Below, in pieces: positions 25,606-36,805 of a stretch of 64,000 nt of DNA; positions within the stretch are counted from its first letter, which is position 1; each line of letters opens with the position of its first letter. The translations under genes were made by a program, and so were the position numbers. This stretch comes from Gari tellinella (taxonomy: Eukaryota; Mollusca; Bivalvia; Cardiida; Psammobiidae): assembly GCA_922989275.2 (NCBI GenBank), contig OV277861.1, forward strand, positions 20,676,479-20,740,478. Reading direction: 5' to 3'. The notes beneath the pieces are model-generated. The model had not been told where the DNA came from and did not search any database. It saw only the letters and a list, made by a program, of their open reading frames with translations.

Positions 25606-26348
25606 GGTACGTCTAAATAGAATCAACTAGAGACAACTAGAGTCAACTAGAGTCAATAATTTGTTTTAGGGTTTTTATATATGAAAAACATTATTATAAC
25701 ACATACATGGTGTTTTTATATATATATTTCACTCAATTGTGCAAATTTTATCATCAAAAAGTTGCCTTTGATCCCAATTTATATGTGATGCATGTATTCG
25801 GTTACCGAGATTCAGGGTCGAGACAAGCTAGATTATCTAATATGGGTATATGATAGATACTAATATCGATTTATCCAATATAGGAATCATAGTTAATGCA
25901 TTAAGAGTGAACAAAACAATTTCGTTTTTATATGTTTACCTATTCCCTGAAACCGTCTGGCTCTATGTCTGACATTACTGATGAGCGAAAGTCAGACAGT
26001 GTTCTTATGAAATGCCTGAAATCCATGTTATTTATTGAAAACTGTGTTTATTACACTTGTTATATATTACTCAACATCTAAGTTACATCAGACGTAGCAA
26101 TTTAACCCAGTTACACCCATATTAGATCATATAGCTCGCATTGACTCTGGGTCGCGGTAATCGAGTACCTACAGCACATATAAATTTGAATCAAAAACAA
26201 CATTTTGGTGATAAAGTTGGAACTATTGAGAGGAATATATACATGTATAAACAACATATAAGTATTATAACATCGTTTTTCATACATAAAACACACTAAA
26301 TAACTATTTGACTCTACTTGACTCCAGTTGACTCTATTTAGACGTACC
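25606..26348. mobile_element. TIR element with GGTACGTCTAAATAGA ends
   Basis: The left arm GGTACGTCTAAATAGAATCA is followed by three to four AACTAGAGTC repeats. The right arm is the reverse complement (GACTCTATTTAGACGTACC). The 10-bp subrepeats lie at both ends. No coding potential. Confidence 0.7.
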
Positions 26349-26365
26349 CTTATACATTACTATGT

Positions 26366-26642
26366 ATTGCATTCTCTCTGTCTCTATATGAGTCGCTGTT
26401 TCTCTCTGTATATCTCTCAATCGATGTCGTTGCTTCTCGCTCTGTCTCTTTTGTTCTCTCTGTCTATCTATCTCTACTTTTGTTTCTCTCTGTCTCTCTT
26501 TCTCTTTGACTTTCTCTGTCTCTCTATGCCCTCTCTCTTCTCTCTCTTTCCGTCTCTCGTTATGTTTCTATCTGTTGTGTCTCTCCGTCTCTCTCTGTCT
26601 CTTCCTCTATTTGTATGTCTCTGTTTATATGTTTTCTGTCTA
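26366..26642 (+). repeat. Polypyrimidine CT-rich tract
   Basis: Dense TCTCTCTGTCTC words. The 149-codon open frame over it (26328-26777) is a Ser/Leu/Phe artefact of low complexity. Confidence 0.85.
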
Positions 26643-26658
26643 ATTATGTGTGTGTATG

Positions 26659-27220
26659 TATACTCAACTAAATTTCTAATCGGTCACCAGATGTATAGGT
26701 TTAATATGCAATGGTTTTCACAATCGTCTGGCACAATCAGAACGTATCTAAATTCTATACACAAAGTCTCAAATTAAACGTGATACATTTCTCTTTATAA
26801 TGGTGCATACATTCACCCCTCCGTGTACTGTATCTGTTTGCAGAATAGTCTGCAATATTAAACAGAATTTAATGCAAAGGGGGATAATTTGAAATTTGTA
26901 ATTTTTAGTTGTTCACCTGACGGAGCTCTATGCTCTAATATTTACGACATTGTGTTTTTCTATTATGGCCGATTACACTCTTTAATTCTAGCAGAATTTA
27001 ATAAGGTACGGGAAGGCAATTGGACAAGAATACTAATTAATGCATTTTCATAGAAAGGGGTTGTAACTCATTATTTCAAAATCTTACTTTAGTTTAAATC
27101 AGAGTTTCTGTAGTCCAAAGATTTATTTGATATGTTGAGCATGTTTTATATCCTTATCTTGCTTCAAGCAAATATGCGGCAGATCAGAAAAGTGACCGAT
27201 TAGAAATTTTGTTAAGTATA
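26659..27220. mobile_element. MITE with TATACTCAAC ends
   Basis: Left TATACTCAACTAAATTTCTA then ATCGGTCACC; right GTGACCGATTAGAAATTTTG then TTAAGTATA. Same TIR as the 34741-35917 element, but shorter and noncoding. Confidence 0.72.
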
Positions 27221-28467
27221 TCTGTCCCTGTCTGTCACTTGCTCTGTTTATCTGTCTCTCGCTTTGTCTCTGTATTTGTCTCTCTCTCTTCATATAATCA
27301 GCTATCTCTATTATAATATGTATGTTTGTTCGTCAGTCAGTATGTCCGCATGTCAGACTGTTAGTCATATTAAGTCATGTGTACCTTTATTTTGTCTCCG
27401 TTTTGTAGTCTAAATCACTGTTTTCGAACACAATAATAAATATGCATGATTAAAACAGATAACGTACATTTAAGAATATGATAGTAACCTCCACTCCCAA
27501 TGAACGCCATTATCCTATCTTTGGAATCCCGACGCGTGAATTTGGTTAATGGAAATCTTAGTTGCAAACAAAGTGTCGAAGAGTACGCGGCAAAAATACT
27601 TCTACAGTTGAACACGTTTTGAAAGAATGAAATACACAATCTGGATCTGTAAAAGGTTAAGACTTCTCAAAAGTAATCGTAGGTAACGTCACTCACGTCA
27701 TCTTTATATAACAACGTGCTTTTCTGAGTGTTTAGTGACAAAAACAAAAAATGAGTCTAGCGTAAAAATGTATTTCTTATAAAATGTACGCTACGACAAA
27801 ATATTCTTCATATATCGCTGTCGTGGTAAACACCTTGTAGTCATTATGGTAAGTTTAAGACCTGATAAGATGCCGGGTGTCAGCTTGCCACTGAGAGTAA
27901 AAAAAACAATATTTTCAGAGAGTAGCAATGTTTTTCACTTTTGTGCATTGTGATTTTTTGTTTCGGGAAAGATTAAAGTATACCCAATTGTAACGGTACA
28001 TTGAAGAAAACACTATTCATTCCACCAAAACATGCTTGTGTTAAAGACATTGAGCAAATTGTCAACAGTTTGGAGCCAGGTTGAACTCCAGGTTACCGGT
28101 TGTCTGATCTAGCGCCGAACTGTTTGCCATTTCGATTAAACGTTTCGCAAGCATCTTAAGGATGTTGTCAGTTTCTATAATTTAATGCTTGCGATTTGAC
28201 TTGAACTGCATTCACACGGACAGCGTTTAAGGGTACAACAATCTAGGTTTTATGTGCGCAATAGGTTTGCAAATCAGCTTTGATTGTTGATAATGATATT
28301 TAACCCTTAAATAGATGGCGCAGTTTTTTTACCTTTGCTAACTTGGCCAGATTCGTGTCTTCATAATAACATGTTGGCTTCGGTTGTTTGATGAGTTCAG
28401 TTTTCTGTTATAGAGTTATTGCGGTTCGTACACACATCTATACATGTATATAATATTTTCTCCATAG
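27221..28467. other. Intron, no bounded feature
   Basis: A second short CT-rich tract (27225-27300) followed by ordinary AT-rich intron up to module 9. Confidence 0.4.
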
Positions 28468-28605
28468 CTTGTGACGGGAAACGTTTTGGTCCTGACTGTA
28501 ATAATACTTGCGGTAAATGTAAAGACAACTTGAGCTGTAACATAAGAAATGGATCCTGTCCCGGAGTGTGTGAAACTGGATACATTGAACCGCTTTGCAT
28601 AAGCC
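28468..28605 (+). CDS. RPTP exon: EGF-like module 9 (type A)
   Basis: Acceptor tccatag, donor gtaagt, phase 1-1, 46 codons. CGKCKDNLSCNI core and GSCPGVCETGYIEPLC ending. It is the last EGF exon before the membrane span. Confidence 0.88.
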
Positions 28606-28739
28606 GTAAGTATCAGTCAAATTTTCATAAACCGGCCATTCGTTTTAATCTTATAATGCTGAATTGTCGTCTGCTTAAAATACATGGTCTGTTTAATTAG
28701 TGTCCATGCTTTTGAAAAAGAAAAATAAGTTGAATACGA

Positions 28740-28806
28740 GTGACAAACAGTTAAGATCCAGATCAGACGCCGTGTATCGATGCGTCTGATCTGGATCAAA
28801 AATGTT
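28740..28806. repeat. Family A hairpin core, solo
   Basis: GATCCAGATCAGACGCCGTG then TCGATGCGTCTGATCTGGATC: the same GATCAGACGCC palindrome found in the TTAA elements listed below. Confidence 0.65.
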
Positions 28807-29451
28807 TGCAAATGTTAGGCAAAATCGCAATAAGTGTAAAGAAATATAGGGAATTTCAAAAAGACGTGATCGGTTAATCCAGAATTACAAATGTTTTCTG
28901 CTCTACACTGATCATGCATTTAGTGTTCATCTGTGTTAATATTGAAATACATACTTTTATTCTGTTATAAGTCGCTAAGTTCCCTATGCATGATGCATGC
29001 CTCTATTTTGGCGTATTGGTGAGATTATGAAACAAATTAATGTTTTGGTTTGTAGGATAAACCTTTCAGGCTCAATGATGCAATAAAGCGCTTGAGCGCC
29101 GTCTGAGTAAGATAAAACTGTTTGCCCCTTGTTTTAATAACTACGTCAGTTATACTACTAACAATTTTGCAGACATCAATATTGAAGCAGACCCAAAATA
29201 TGGCGTTGGAGGGATAACAACCTCACTATAGATTTAGTCATGGAATGGTAAAGTAGAACGTCACAGTAATTTGGAAATGTGAACGATTATTCAATCCTAA
29301 AATGAAGGTCTGAAGAGCAAACTCTGAGAAATGTCCAAACGTTACATATTTGATTTGAATGGAACATTCTAATTTTGCAAAAACGTTTCCCAAATTATAA
29401 GAATATATTATCCACGTGTGGTTTAATTTGTTTGAATATTTGTTGTAATAG
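28807..29451. other. Intron, nothing firm
   Basis: GATCAGACGCC-family debris (for example GCGCTTGAGCGCCGTCTGAG near 29090 and the phrase GTTGGAGGGATAACAACCTC near 29203) suggests a worn TTAA element. No coding exon before the transmembrane exon. Confidence 0.4.
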
Positions 29452-29617
29452 AACTGGTCCAAAATGACCCTGACACGGGCGACGGTGATGGAGGCTTTCC
29501 AATTGGTGTCGTTATTGGTGTCCTAGCTGGTTTGATAGTAGTGGCGGCTGTTGGACTGGGCGTGTTTTTTTTCATCCGGAGGAGATCGAATAACTCTAAA
29601 AGACCAGAACAATATTT
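29452..29617 (+). CDS. RPTP exon: transmembrane segment
   Basis: Acceptor taatag, donor gtaagt, phase 1 in and 2 out. It encodes an acidic/Gly stalk (DPDTGDGDGGFP), about 24 hydrophobic residues (from IGVVIGVLAGLIVV to LGVFFFI), then a basic stop-transfer sequence RRRSNNSKR. This fixes type I topology: EGF modules outside, phosphatase domains inside. Confidence 0.88.
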
Positions 29618-30084
29618 GTAAGTTTGCCTTTTATCTAATTCTATTTTCATTTCACTGTTCATTTTCAGTTTTTTATTGTTATGATAGAACAATTTGGTAA
29701 TTGTTATAAATTGCATTTACACTACATTCACTTTCAAGTCAATGGGTAATGGCATATCAGTACATATAACTAATTTAAAGGAAAACTATAAACGTGTCAA
29801 ATATATACATGCCAGTGCGCATATTGTTAGTTACCCTAAAACCAGTCTCGCAACGATGTGCTACATGTTTAAGTAAATGAATGCAGCACGTAGGAAAGTA
29901 TAGCAAAGTTATATTCATCCTTAGCAATGTGTTCATATGTATCTACAAATTGTAGATTTTTAACATGTCTAAAGCTGAAGCAATATATCTAAATGTACAA
30001 ATTTTAGGTTTTGACAGTTACATGGTATCAAATATGTTAACTTATAACATAACGCGGGACTCTGCGGGTGCATAAGACTATATT
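29618..30084. other. Intron, nothing recognised
   Basis: AT-rich sequence between the transmembrane exon and the Crypton-like element; no repeat pair seen. Confidence 0.45.
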
Positions 30085-32213
30085 TTAATTTTGGTAACAC
30101 ACACAAGTTTATTACATTCGAACGGGCGAATGATATTCCTACGCGCTGTCATAACAATCAAAATGGCCGACATTGACATAGCTGTCAACGATCAAGTGAC
30201 AATTGATGGAAAAGGATTAGGGACTATCAAATCAACTATATTTAGAGGTTTTGGAACATGCTATACTGTACAATTATCTGGCAGTGACTTTGAAGTAGAA
30301 CTTTCTCGTGAAAGACTTGCACGAGTCGAAAACATCATTCCCGAATGCAACGCTCATCAACAGACGCAAGTTTCAACGACAGATCAGACAAGCCGCTTTA
30401 GGGTCGTTTCCGAGGAGCAGGTAGATGAATTCAACTGCCAGCAAACTAATAGAAACACTTTAATTAATCTTAAGATATTACGAGCTTTCTTCGATCTACC
30501 TGAAATCAAAGAGCCCCGTGAGATCCATCAAATCCCTGTGCCTGAACTGTCATCTGTTCTCTGTAGGTTTCTCGTAAGTGTTAAAAAGAAGAATGGTGAC
30601 GAGTACGAGCCATCTTGTCTTAGAGGCATGATATCTAGTTTTGATCGCCAACTCCGTCGCAAAAGTTATGAACAATCTATTGGAAATGGCCAAGGATTTG
30701 CAAAAGTCAGAGAAACTTTATCTAAAAAACAGCGTCAGCTAAAGAGTGCAGGTAAGGGGAATCTTCCGCAAAAAAGCGAAGCCCTCAGTGATGATGACAT
30801 TGACAAACTTTGGATCACGGGCCAGTTAGGATCAGCAACCCCAGACAGCATTTTACAAACTTTATGGTTATACAATACGGTCCATTTTGGTTTGAGAAGT
30901 TGCCAGGAGCATCGCGATATGTGTTGGGGCGACATCGACTTAAAAAAAGGCGACAGTGATCATGTGTATCTACAATTCACAGAGAGGCAGACTAAGACCA
31001 TGTCAGGCGAAAACCCAAGGGATGTAAGAGTTGTCCCCCCTAAACTTTGGTCAAATCAAACAAATCCTGACCGCTGTCCGGTTAAAATCTACAAGATTTA
31101 TGCAGAAAAAAGACCTACCAGTTACTGTGATCCCAGCCATCCATTTTATATTGCCACCAGAACTGTACCGTTCATTTCACCACAATATCTTTGGTTTAAA
31201 TGAAATCCAGTTGGAATAAACAAATTAGCCACCACGCTGAAACGTATGGTCCACAAAGCAGGTCTGACTCCAAATAAGAGACTATCCAATCACTCAGCGC
31301 GCAAGTACATGATCCAAAAGCTGAATGACAATAATATCCCAGCAAACCAAATTATGCAGTTGTCCGGTCACAAAAACATCGCGTCCATCAACAATTATAG
31401 TCATCTGAATCCGGTTCATCACAAACAGATACTCAAGCACAGGTGATCGCGAAAATATTCCCAGTATCCCTGCACAATCATATGCCACAGTCAGCACTGA
31501 ATCCAGGTCATCCACAACCCTGCATGTCACTGGAGGGTTCAGCAACATTTTTGGTGCCCCGATTCACGGAGGAAATTTTCACATTCATGTTTATAATAAC
31601 ACAGATGAAGGGCCCAATAATCCAAAGCGAAGACGCGTTTTAAGTGACAGTGATGAGTAGAGAAACTATTGGCGCACTTTACACAACCTCATGTGTAAGA
31701 TCTAATACAGTGACGTCACGACTTTTTTAAGTCTATTTCCTAATATAGAAACGCTTGGTGACGTTGTGTTGTGACGTGTTTAGTTAGTTAAACTGTTAAA
31801 CTATTATTTCTATAGGAAATTTTTAATCAAATTTCAAAGTTTACTTAATAATCAGATATATTCTGGATCTAAATTGAATAAAGGCTTATGTTGTGTCAAT
31901 AAAATATTGAGAAGTTTGGAACTACTTTTTCCCGGGCACTGATAAAACCTCATTACTCCTTCCATTGATAGTTTCTATATAAGGAAGGACTTACTACAAC
32001 TTAAGGTACTCCTGATAAATTGGCTATAAATTTGAGTGTGTATTCGTTTTGTTATAAATGGGATCTTACATTCGTGTTCATATTTATTTGATTTATTAAA
32101 TTCGTCTTTTTTAAACGATAAAAAACTCGCTAAAGCTCGTTTTTTATCGTTTAAAAAAACTCATTTGATAAATCAAATAAATGTGAACACTCATTTAAGA
32201 TCCTCTATATATG
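30085..32213 (+). mobile_element. Crypton-like tyrosine recombinase element
   Basis: The bounds are the sequences shared with 9563-10657 (TTAATTTTGGTAACACACAC at the 5' end, CTCATTTAAGATCCTCTATA at the 3' end). No terminal inverted repeats, in keeping with Cryptons. The 3' portion ends in a hairpin (about 32045-32213) with arms around CTCGCTAAAGCTCG; 48055-48215 carries a related terminus. Confidence 0.65.
30163..31446 (+). pseudogene. Tyrosine recombinase with one in-frame stop
   Basis: ATG at 30163 (AAAATGGCCG context) opens a frame of 427 codons interrupted only by TGA at 31201-31203 (codon 347). Catalytic residues are recognisable: Arg245 in HFGLRSCQEHRD, His377 and Arg380 in NHSARKYM, His403 in LSGHKN and Tyr412 in INNYSHLN, so four of the five lie after the stop. 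The N-terminal ~70 residues resemble a small beta-rich module (VNDQVTIDGKGLGTIKS). The family is Crypton / KIAA1958-like (DUF3504), which moves by recombinase-mediated insertion. The deleted copy has CAA at the position of the TGA. Recently inactivated, or read through. Confidence 0.78.
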
Positions 32214-32366
32214 ACATAAATCATATGACATTTTAGTTCTAATTTATTTGCTCTCAAAGTTTAAATCTTGGGTTAACATTCTAATACTCTGGCGTTTGCT
32301 TTTACAGCAGTATGTACACATAGATTCAATTTAAAAAATTGCAAAACATGTAAAGATTATACAATT

Positions 32367-32501
32367 GTTTTACTGGTACTGAGGAAACTGTCTAATCATT
32401 GAACTTCGGTAGCAGGGTAGACCTTGAGAATTGTTGCTCGAGGCTAACGGCCGAGGGCAACAACTCGCAATGTCTTCCCTGTTTTCGAGGAACAGTAAAA
32501 T
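32367..32501. repeat. Hairpin repeat
   Basis: The outer arms TTTTACTGGTACTGAGGAAA and TTTTCGAGGAACAGTAAAA, and the inner arms GAATTGTTGCTCGAGG and CCGAGGGCAACAACTC, pair around CTAACGG. Confidence 0.7.
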
Positions 32502-33478
32502 GACTGTTGTCATAGTACGTATGAACCGAATGATTTATTATCTGTTTATTTGATATATTCTGAATCGTGCAAGCCTGAAGTGAATGGTTGCACGGTTTGA
32601 ACAATATATATAAATAGACTCTGTTTTAGCAAAAGTCATATACAACTAAATGTGATCATTGCTGTGCTGTGGAAAAGATTTATCTAATAAAAAGCTATAT
32701 CTATTTTCAATTACTATTCAAATTGAATTATATTGACTAAACTAGCTTACTTGACAATTTGGTTTTCGGAATTACGTTATTTATAATGACATGACGTCAT
32801 TGATAATGTAACGTCAGAACTTTAAAAATAAGAAGTGTTTTTTATGCTACAAGCGGTTTTAGCAACACTCAACTCTTGCAATCTGGCATAAGTCTGTTAT
32901 TTTTATCCTAATTTGTGAAATCTTTGTGGAAAACTATCAAAGTGCTTAATACACACTTAAATAGAGATTCAGGTAATACTTCAACTGTTTGTAATCCTCA
33001 CACTAGATGCTGACACAAATCAGTTAACTGGTGCTGTATATTTGCATTCAACGTAGAATTAAATTTTACCATTCTTAATCAAATTAAAGGACAATACCAG
33101 CTAAGCCTCCCTATCCTTGATAAAACAATCCAACAAGAAAACTGGGAGTTCATACTAATATCCGGGTATTAATATGTTTAACACTCGTTTTATCTATTTC
33201 TGCTGCAGTTAAACGCTAGGTTTCGTGACTTGAAGAATTAACGCCAATGATAAAATAAAGATGCAATTAGGACTTTCAACACATAAACATATTTGTTTCA
33301 AACTACAATATGCTCATTTAGTTCTCGTGAGCTACAGTAACTCATGACATCTCATGTTACTTATTTATATCGTTCTAAATATCAAGTTATTGTAAGGATG
33401 ACGAGAACATATTCACATTATTTCCTTCTTTTCATTTTGAAAGTATTAAAACATGTAGGGCGTTGTTTGTTTTTTTAG
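32502..33478. other. Intron, nothing recognised
   Basis: AT-rich sequence before the first juxtamembrane exon. No repeat boundary or coding signal identified. Confidence 0.45.
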
Positions 33479-33546
33479 TGGCAATCCTGTCATGGAGGAT
33501 ACAAAGAGGCTGCCAAACATTCCAATGAAGGACAAGTTAAAGACAG
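33479..33546 (+). CDS. RPTP exon: juxtamembrane linker 1
   Basis: Acceptor ttttttag, donor gtatca, phase 2 in and 1 out, 68 nt. It joins the previous exon to read QYFGNPVMEDTKRLPNIP. No known domain; the placement rests on phase agreement at both ends. Confidence 0.75.
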
Positions 33547-33580
33547 GTATCATGACATTTAACAAATTTGTCCTTTGTGG

Positions 33581-33833
33581 TTAACCCTTTCGCTCCCAAT
33601 GACGTCATAAAGCGCATTTTCAAATAGTTTGGATCCTGATCAGACGCCGCGTCACGCGGCGTCTGATATGGATCCAAACTGTTTGACACTCATACTTATA
33701 CTCATATCGATATGTTTTAAGTCATACTACATTGCATCTTACTTTCAAACGATCTTGCAAACAACAAAGTTAAAGCAAACGACTATGACACGGTGAAGGG
33801 GTAAACATATCACGATAAATTTAAAAGAGTCAA
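33581..33833. mobile_element. Family A TTAA hairpin element
   Basis: Starts TTAACCCTTTCG, contains the palindrome GATCAGACGCCGCGTCACGC plus GGCGTCTGAT, then CATACTACATTGCATCTTAC, and ends near AAGAGTCAA. Full-length relatives are at 36806, 41391 and (reversed) 39507. Confidence 0.72.
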
Positions 33834-34111
33834 TTGAATCTTTTTAAGGTTAGTAGATACAATCTTTTTTTAAAATTCTGTAAATTATATTTTCCAGGTA
33901 TCACTCTGTGTTGCAAACAGTTTAGGTCCAGTTCAATCATTGCGAAAGCAATCTAACAGTGCAGCATAACTCGTTAAGTATTGTACTAAAAAACTATTTG
34001 CGAACGTTATCCAATCTTAATTGCGCAGAATGTTGACTCATTTCTATAAGAAAGTCCTTGATCAGAACTTACACAAATGATTTATCTAATGAGGATGTAT
34101 TATGATTTCAG

Positions 34112-34278
34112 ATACGTTCGATTCACCGATGGAAAATGGGACCGAACCAACTGATGACTCAGTTACTGAAGACCATGTTTACCAGAACCCAAATATGTTA
34201 CCAATTAGCGTTTCGGATTTAAAAGCATACTGTCAAAAGATCAAACACGATCCTTCATTAGTATCAGAGGACTTTGAG
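34112..34278 (+). CDS. RPTP exon: juxtamembrane linker 2, start of D1
   Basis: Acceptor atttcag, donor gtaagt, phase 1 in and 0 out. The acidic stretch and HVYQNPN are followed by ISVSDLKAYCQKIKHD and SEDFE, the usual helix leading into an RPTP D1. A TA-flanked MITE begins at +8 of its donor. Confidence 0.86.
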
Positions 34279-34285
34279 GTAAGTA

Positions 34286-34440
34286 CAGTCCAACTCCGAT
34301 ATCTCGAAGTCCGTTTTGTCGAACGTTTTATCTTTGAAATATGGGTGTGTTCGACTTAACTGAGCATGAAATTATGCAGTTCATATGTCGAACTTCGGAT
34401 AGTTAGAGTTGAACGAATTCGAGATATCGAAGTTCGATTT
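34286..34440. mobile_element. TA-flanked MITE at a splice donor
   Basis: 155 bp; left TIR CAGTCCAACTCCGATATCTC, right ATTCGAGATATCGAAGTTCG. Flanked by TA at 34284-34285 and 34441-34442. The left TA is part of the donor gtaagta of the preceding exon. TIRs resemble pogo/Tigger-type CAGT-GAAC ends; the family is inferred. Confidence 0.8.
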
Positions 34441-34740
34441 TATAGTAACATAAATGCCTAGGATACATACTTGACCATAAAGCAGTCGATTTAAAATATC
34501 TACAATAACCTAACCACCGCCATTACCGACCACAGTTGACTTTGGAAATAGTTCGGATCCATACAAATCCAAATAAGTTCAAACTATTTGGCACTCGTTA
34601 AAATATTTCTTTAATCAAAATGTCGAATTTGACAGAGAACTGTAGACGGGATTTTTTTCTGAGAAAAGTTTAGACGTATTGATTCGAATAAATATTGTCA
34701 TGCTTAATTTAACGACATATGTATTTTCAAAGTGAACATG

Positions 34741-35917
34741 TATACTCAACAAAATTTCTAATCGGTCACCTTATATTTCATTCAGAAAAAAAAATATGAA
34801 GATATAATTAACCATGTGATTGTGTTACAATGCCAATGTAATCAATTTGGAAACAGATTATCACAATTTGTCGGCTATCACCTTTCCGTCTAAGCTTTAA
34901 CAACAATTTTTGTGGAGGGACCCCATATTTTGAAAGTCACAGGAGTTCTTAGGCCCAATGTAAGTAATGAGTATTGCCCTTGTCAGCTGCAAAAACAGTT
35001 TCGTATCGACTTCTCATAGATGAGAAAAATTCAGCAAAAGTATTGATCACCTAACTTTCTCACACATCGACGACGTCACGCTCCAATGCGTCAATGTTTG
35101 GAAGCTGAGGAAAGGGACAAGCACGTTTCTTGAGAATGTCGCAAACGTGCCCTGTAGGGTTAAACTCATCTGTATCATCAGGCTCAAGCTGTCTGATGAT
35201 GAATTCATCTTCAAGTGGCCGTCAGCAGTGACTGCCAACCTCTCGCAGCCAATTACGTACCGTCTTCGGTGTGACGTTACGGCCGTGTTGACCCTTAAAT
35301 TATCTTGCCGTCCTTGTAACAGAAAGAAATCTGTCTCTAAGGTGTGCCAATACAATGTTTCGGTTTTAGGGGTGTCGTTATCCGCCATTTTAGTTTCCTG
35401 GGGCGGTCTGCTCTACTTCCGGTGACGTCAACTTTCAGCGTTATATAGCCTAAATGGCCGAAAGTTTCCGGTTAAAAGTTCTAACCATGTGTAAATGGAC
35501 GGAACATATCCTAATATGGAATACACAGAAATTAGTCTTGTTTTGTTTCAACTTCCGGAATTACTCGGTGATTGAATCTTATTTGCCGTAAGGATACACC
35601 GACGTGCAACATTCCGACGGCTCTTCCCTTCTCTCCGTGTATCATTCTCGCCATTTTAGGTGTTTTCCGGGCTAGGCAGTCATTTGAGATTATACTCATG
35701 TAATCTTGGGGGCAGATTCTTTCTTCCATACTTTACACGTGCAAATTAGGCTAAACAAGTCACGTCGTTGTTTTGACGTTCACGAAGTAGGACAACGTGT
35801 ATAAATCCAAAAATAAGTAGCGCTAAGACCCTATCATATTGTGTGTAAAAAATCATAAATGTGCAATTAGTATTTAAAGACATATGAAGTGACCGATTAG
35901 AATTTTTTTTAAGTATA
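34741..35917 (-). mobile_element. Deletion derivative of a Tc1/IS630-type transposon
   Basis: TIRs TATACTCAACAAAATTTCTA and GTGACCGATTAGAA...AAGTATA match the MITE at 26659. On the minus strand, roughly 35350 to 35045 encodes GRNVTPKTVRNWLREVGSHC, a Tc1-like helix-turn-helix segment, followed shortly by EFNPTGHVCDILKKRACPFP, which corresponds to the family's LNPIEHVWD end of the catalytic domain with the catalytic Glu lost. The middle of the transposase is therefore missing, and stops are present. Not functional. Confidence 0.68.
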
Positions 35918-36199
35918 GTAATGCAAGGTTTCTACCCTTCTCCTGCTTTTAGTGAATATTAACGAGTATTGAAAACAGCGAAGACCCACATCAGATATCC
36001 AATATAGGAGCTGCCTGATCAGCGAATGTACTGTTTTCTAACCAAACTTGTGTAATATAGTTATGCACTCTTATCTTGGTGTAATGTTGTATTAAAGTAT
36101 TAACCAATTTGATAGATCACGCGATATATGTTCAATGTTTGTAAAATTTTATACATGTATATAAATATTCAGCAAGAGACGGATAAACATGCGTATACT

Positions 36200-36385
36200 T
36201 GGGCCCGTTTTATGAACCGTCGTACGATACAAAAGCTCTTAAATCAAAACTTTAAAATACTGTACCTCTTAATTATAATTTTTCCATCTAATCCTGTCTT
36301 GTGACATCTCTTTGGAATCGTTTATTCAGGACGATTCAAAAAGATATCACAAGACAGGATTAGATGGAGAAATAAATAATTATCT
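36200..36385. mobile_element. Hairpin MITE, GGGCCCGTTT end, right side missing
   Basis: GGGCCCGTTTTATGAACCGT at the left, then arms CCATCTAATCCTGTCTTGTG and ATCACAAGACAGGATTAGAT around TTTATTCAG. It matches the complete copy at 51778-52016. It ends about 90 nt before a D1 exon. Confidence 0.65.
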
Positions 36386-36473
36386 GATCAGAGTCTACAC
36401 TGTTTGCCTATGTCCCATTTATAAGACGCTAGGCAGAAATGGGTTAATGTTAAATCATATCTATTTCATGAAG

Positions 36474-36561
36474 CTTCTACCGTCTGGCCGGATGTTTTCT
36501 ACCACAAAGGCACTGAAACATACCAACGCCCGTAAAAACCGGTACAAAGAGTTGTATCCAT
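36474..36561 (+). CDS. RPTP exon: D1, NRYK motif
   Basis: Acceptor catgaag, donor gtaagt, phase 0 in and 1 out. It encodes LLPSGRMFSTTKALKH then ARKNRYKELYP, which contains the conserved NRYK of the phosphotyrosine-recognition region. The reading SEDFE-LLPSG across the junction is typical of RPTPs. Confidence 0.87.
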
Positions 36562-36805
36562 GTAAGTGCTCTAAATTAATACTTACCTTGTCGCAAGTTG
36601 CTATACTCCTTATCAATTCACTGCCTTACTCTAAGTACGTCTGGTCAGGACCAAAACTGTTACACTCATCTCCATTTTTCTCTTAATTCAAAATCGTTAG
36701 AATTTAGAATTGGTAACGGAAAGCTTGGGTTACCTGAAGGCTTGAGAAACAGTATAACCTAGTTTATTATACTAGCATATTTTACCTGTAAATTTCATCA
36801 TCTGT

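Noticed and set aside
25960..26003. Hammerhead-ribozyme-like string CTGATGAGCGAAAG within a GTCTGAC/GTCAGAC stem
   Set aside because: Stem II would be a single G-C pair with no loop, and no matching cleavage-site strand is visible.
26328..26777. 149-codon open frame
   Set aside because: It covers the CT-rich low-complexity tract; the product is Ser/Leu/Phe repeats.
36312..36473. Extension of the D1 exon upstream to an ATG at 36312
   Set aside because: The upstream part is MITE and intron sequence; the phosphatase homology begins at LLPSG, and the phase 0 acceptor at 36472-36473 fits the preceding exon.
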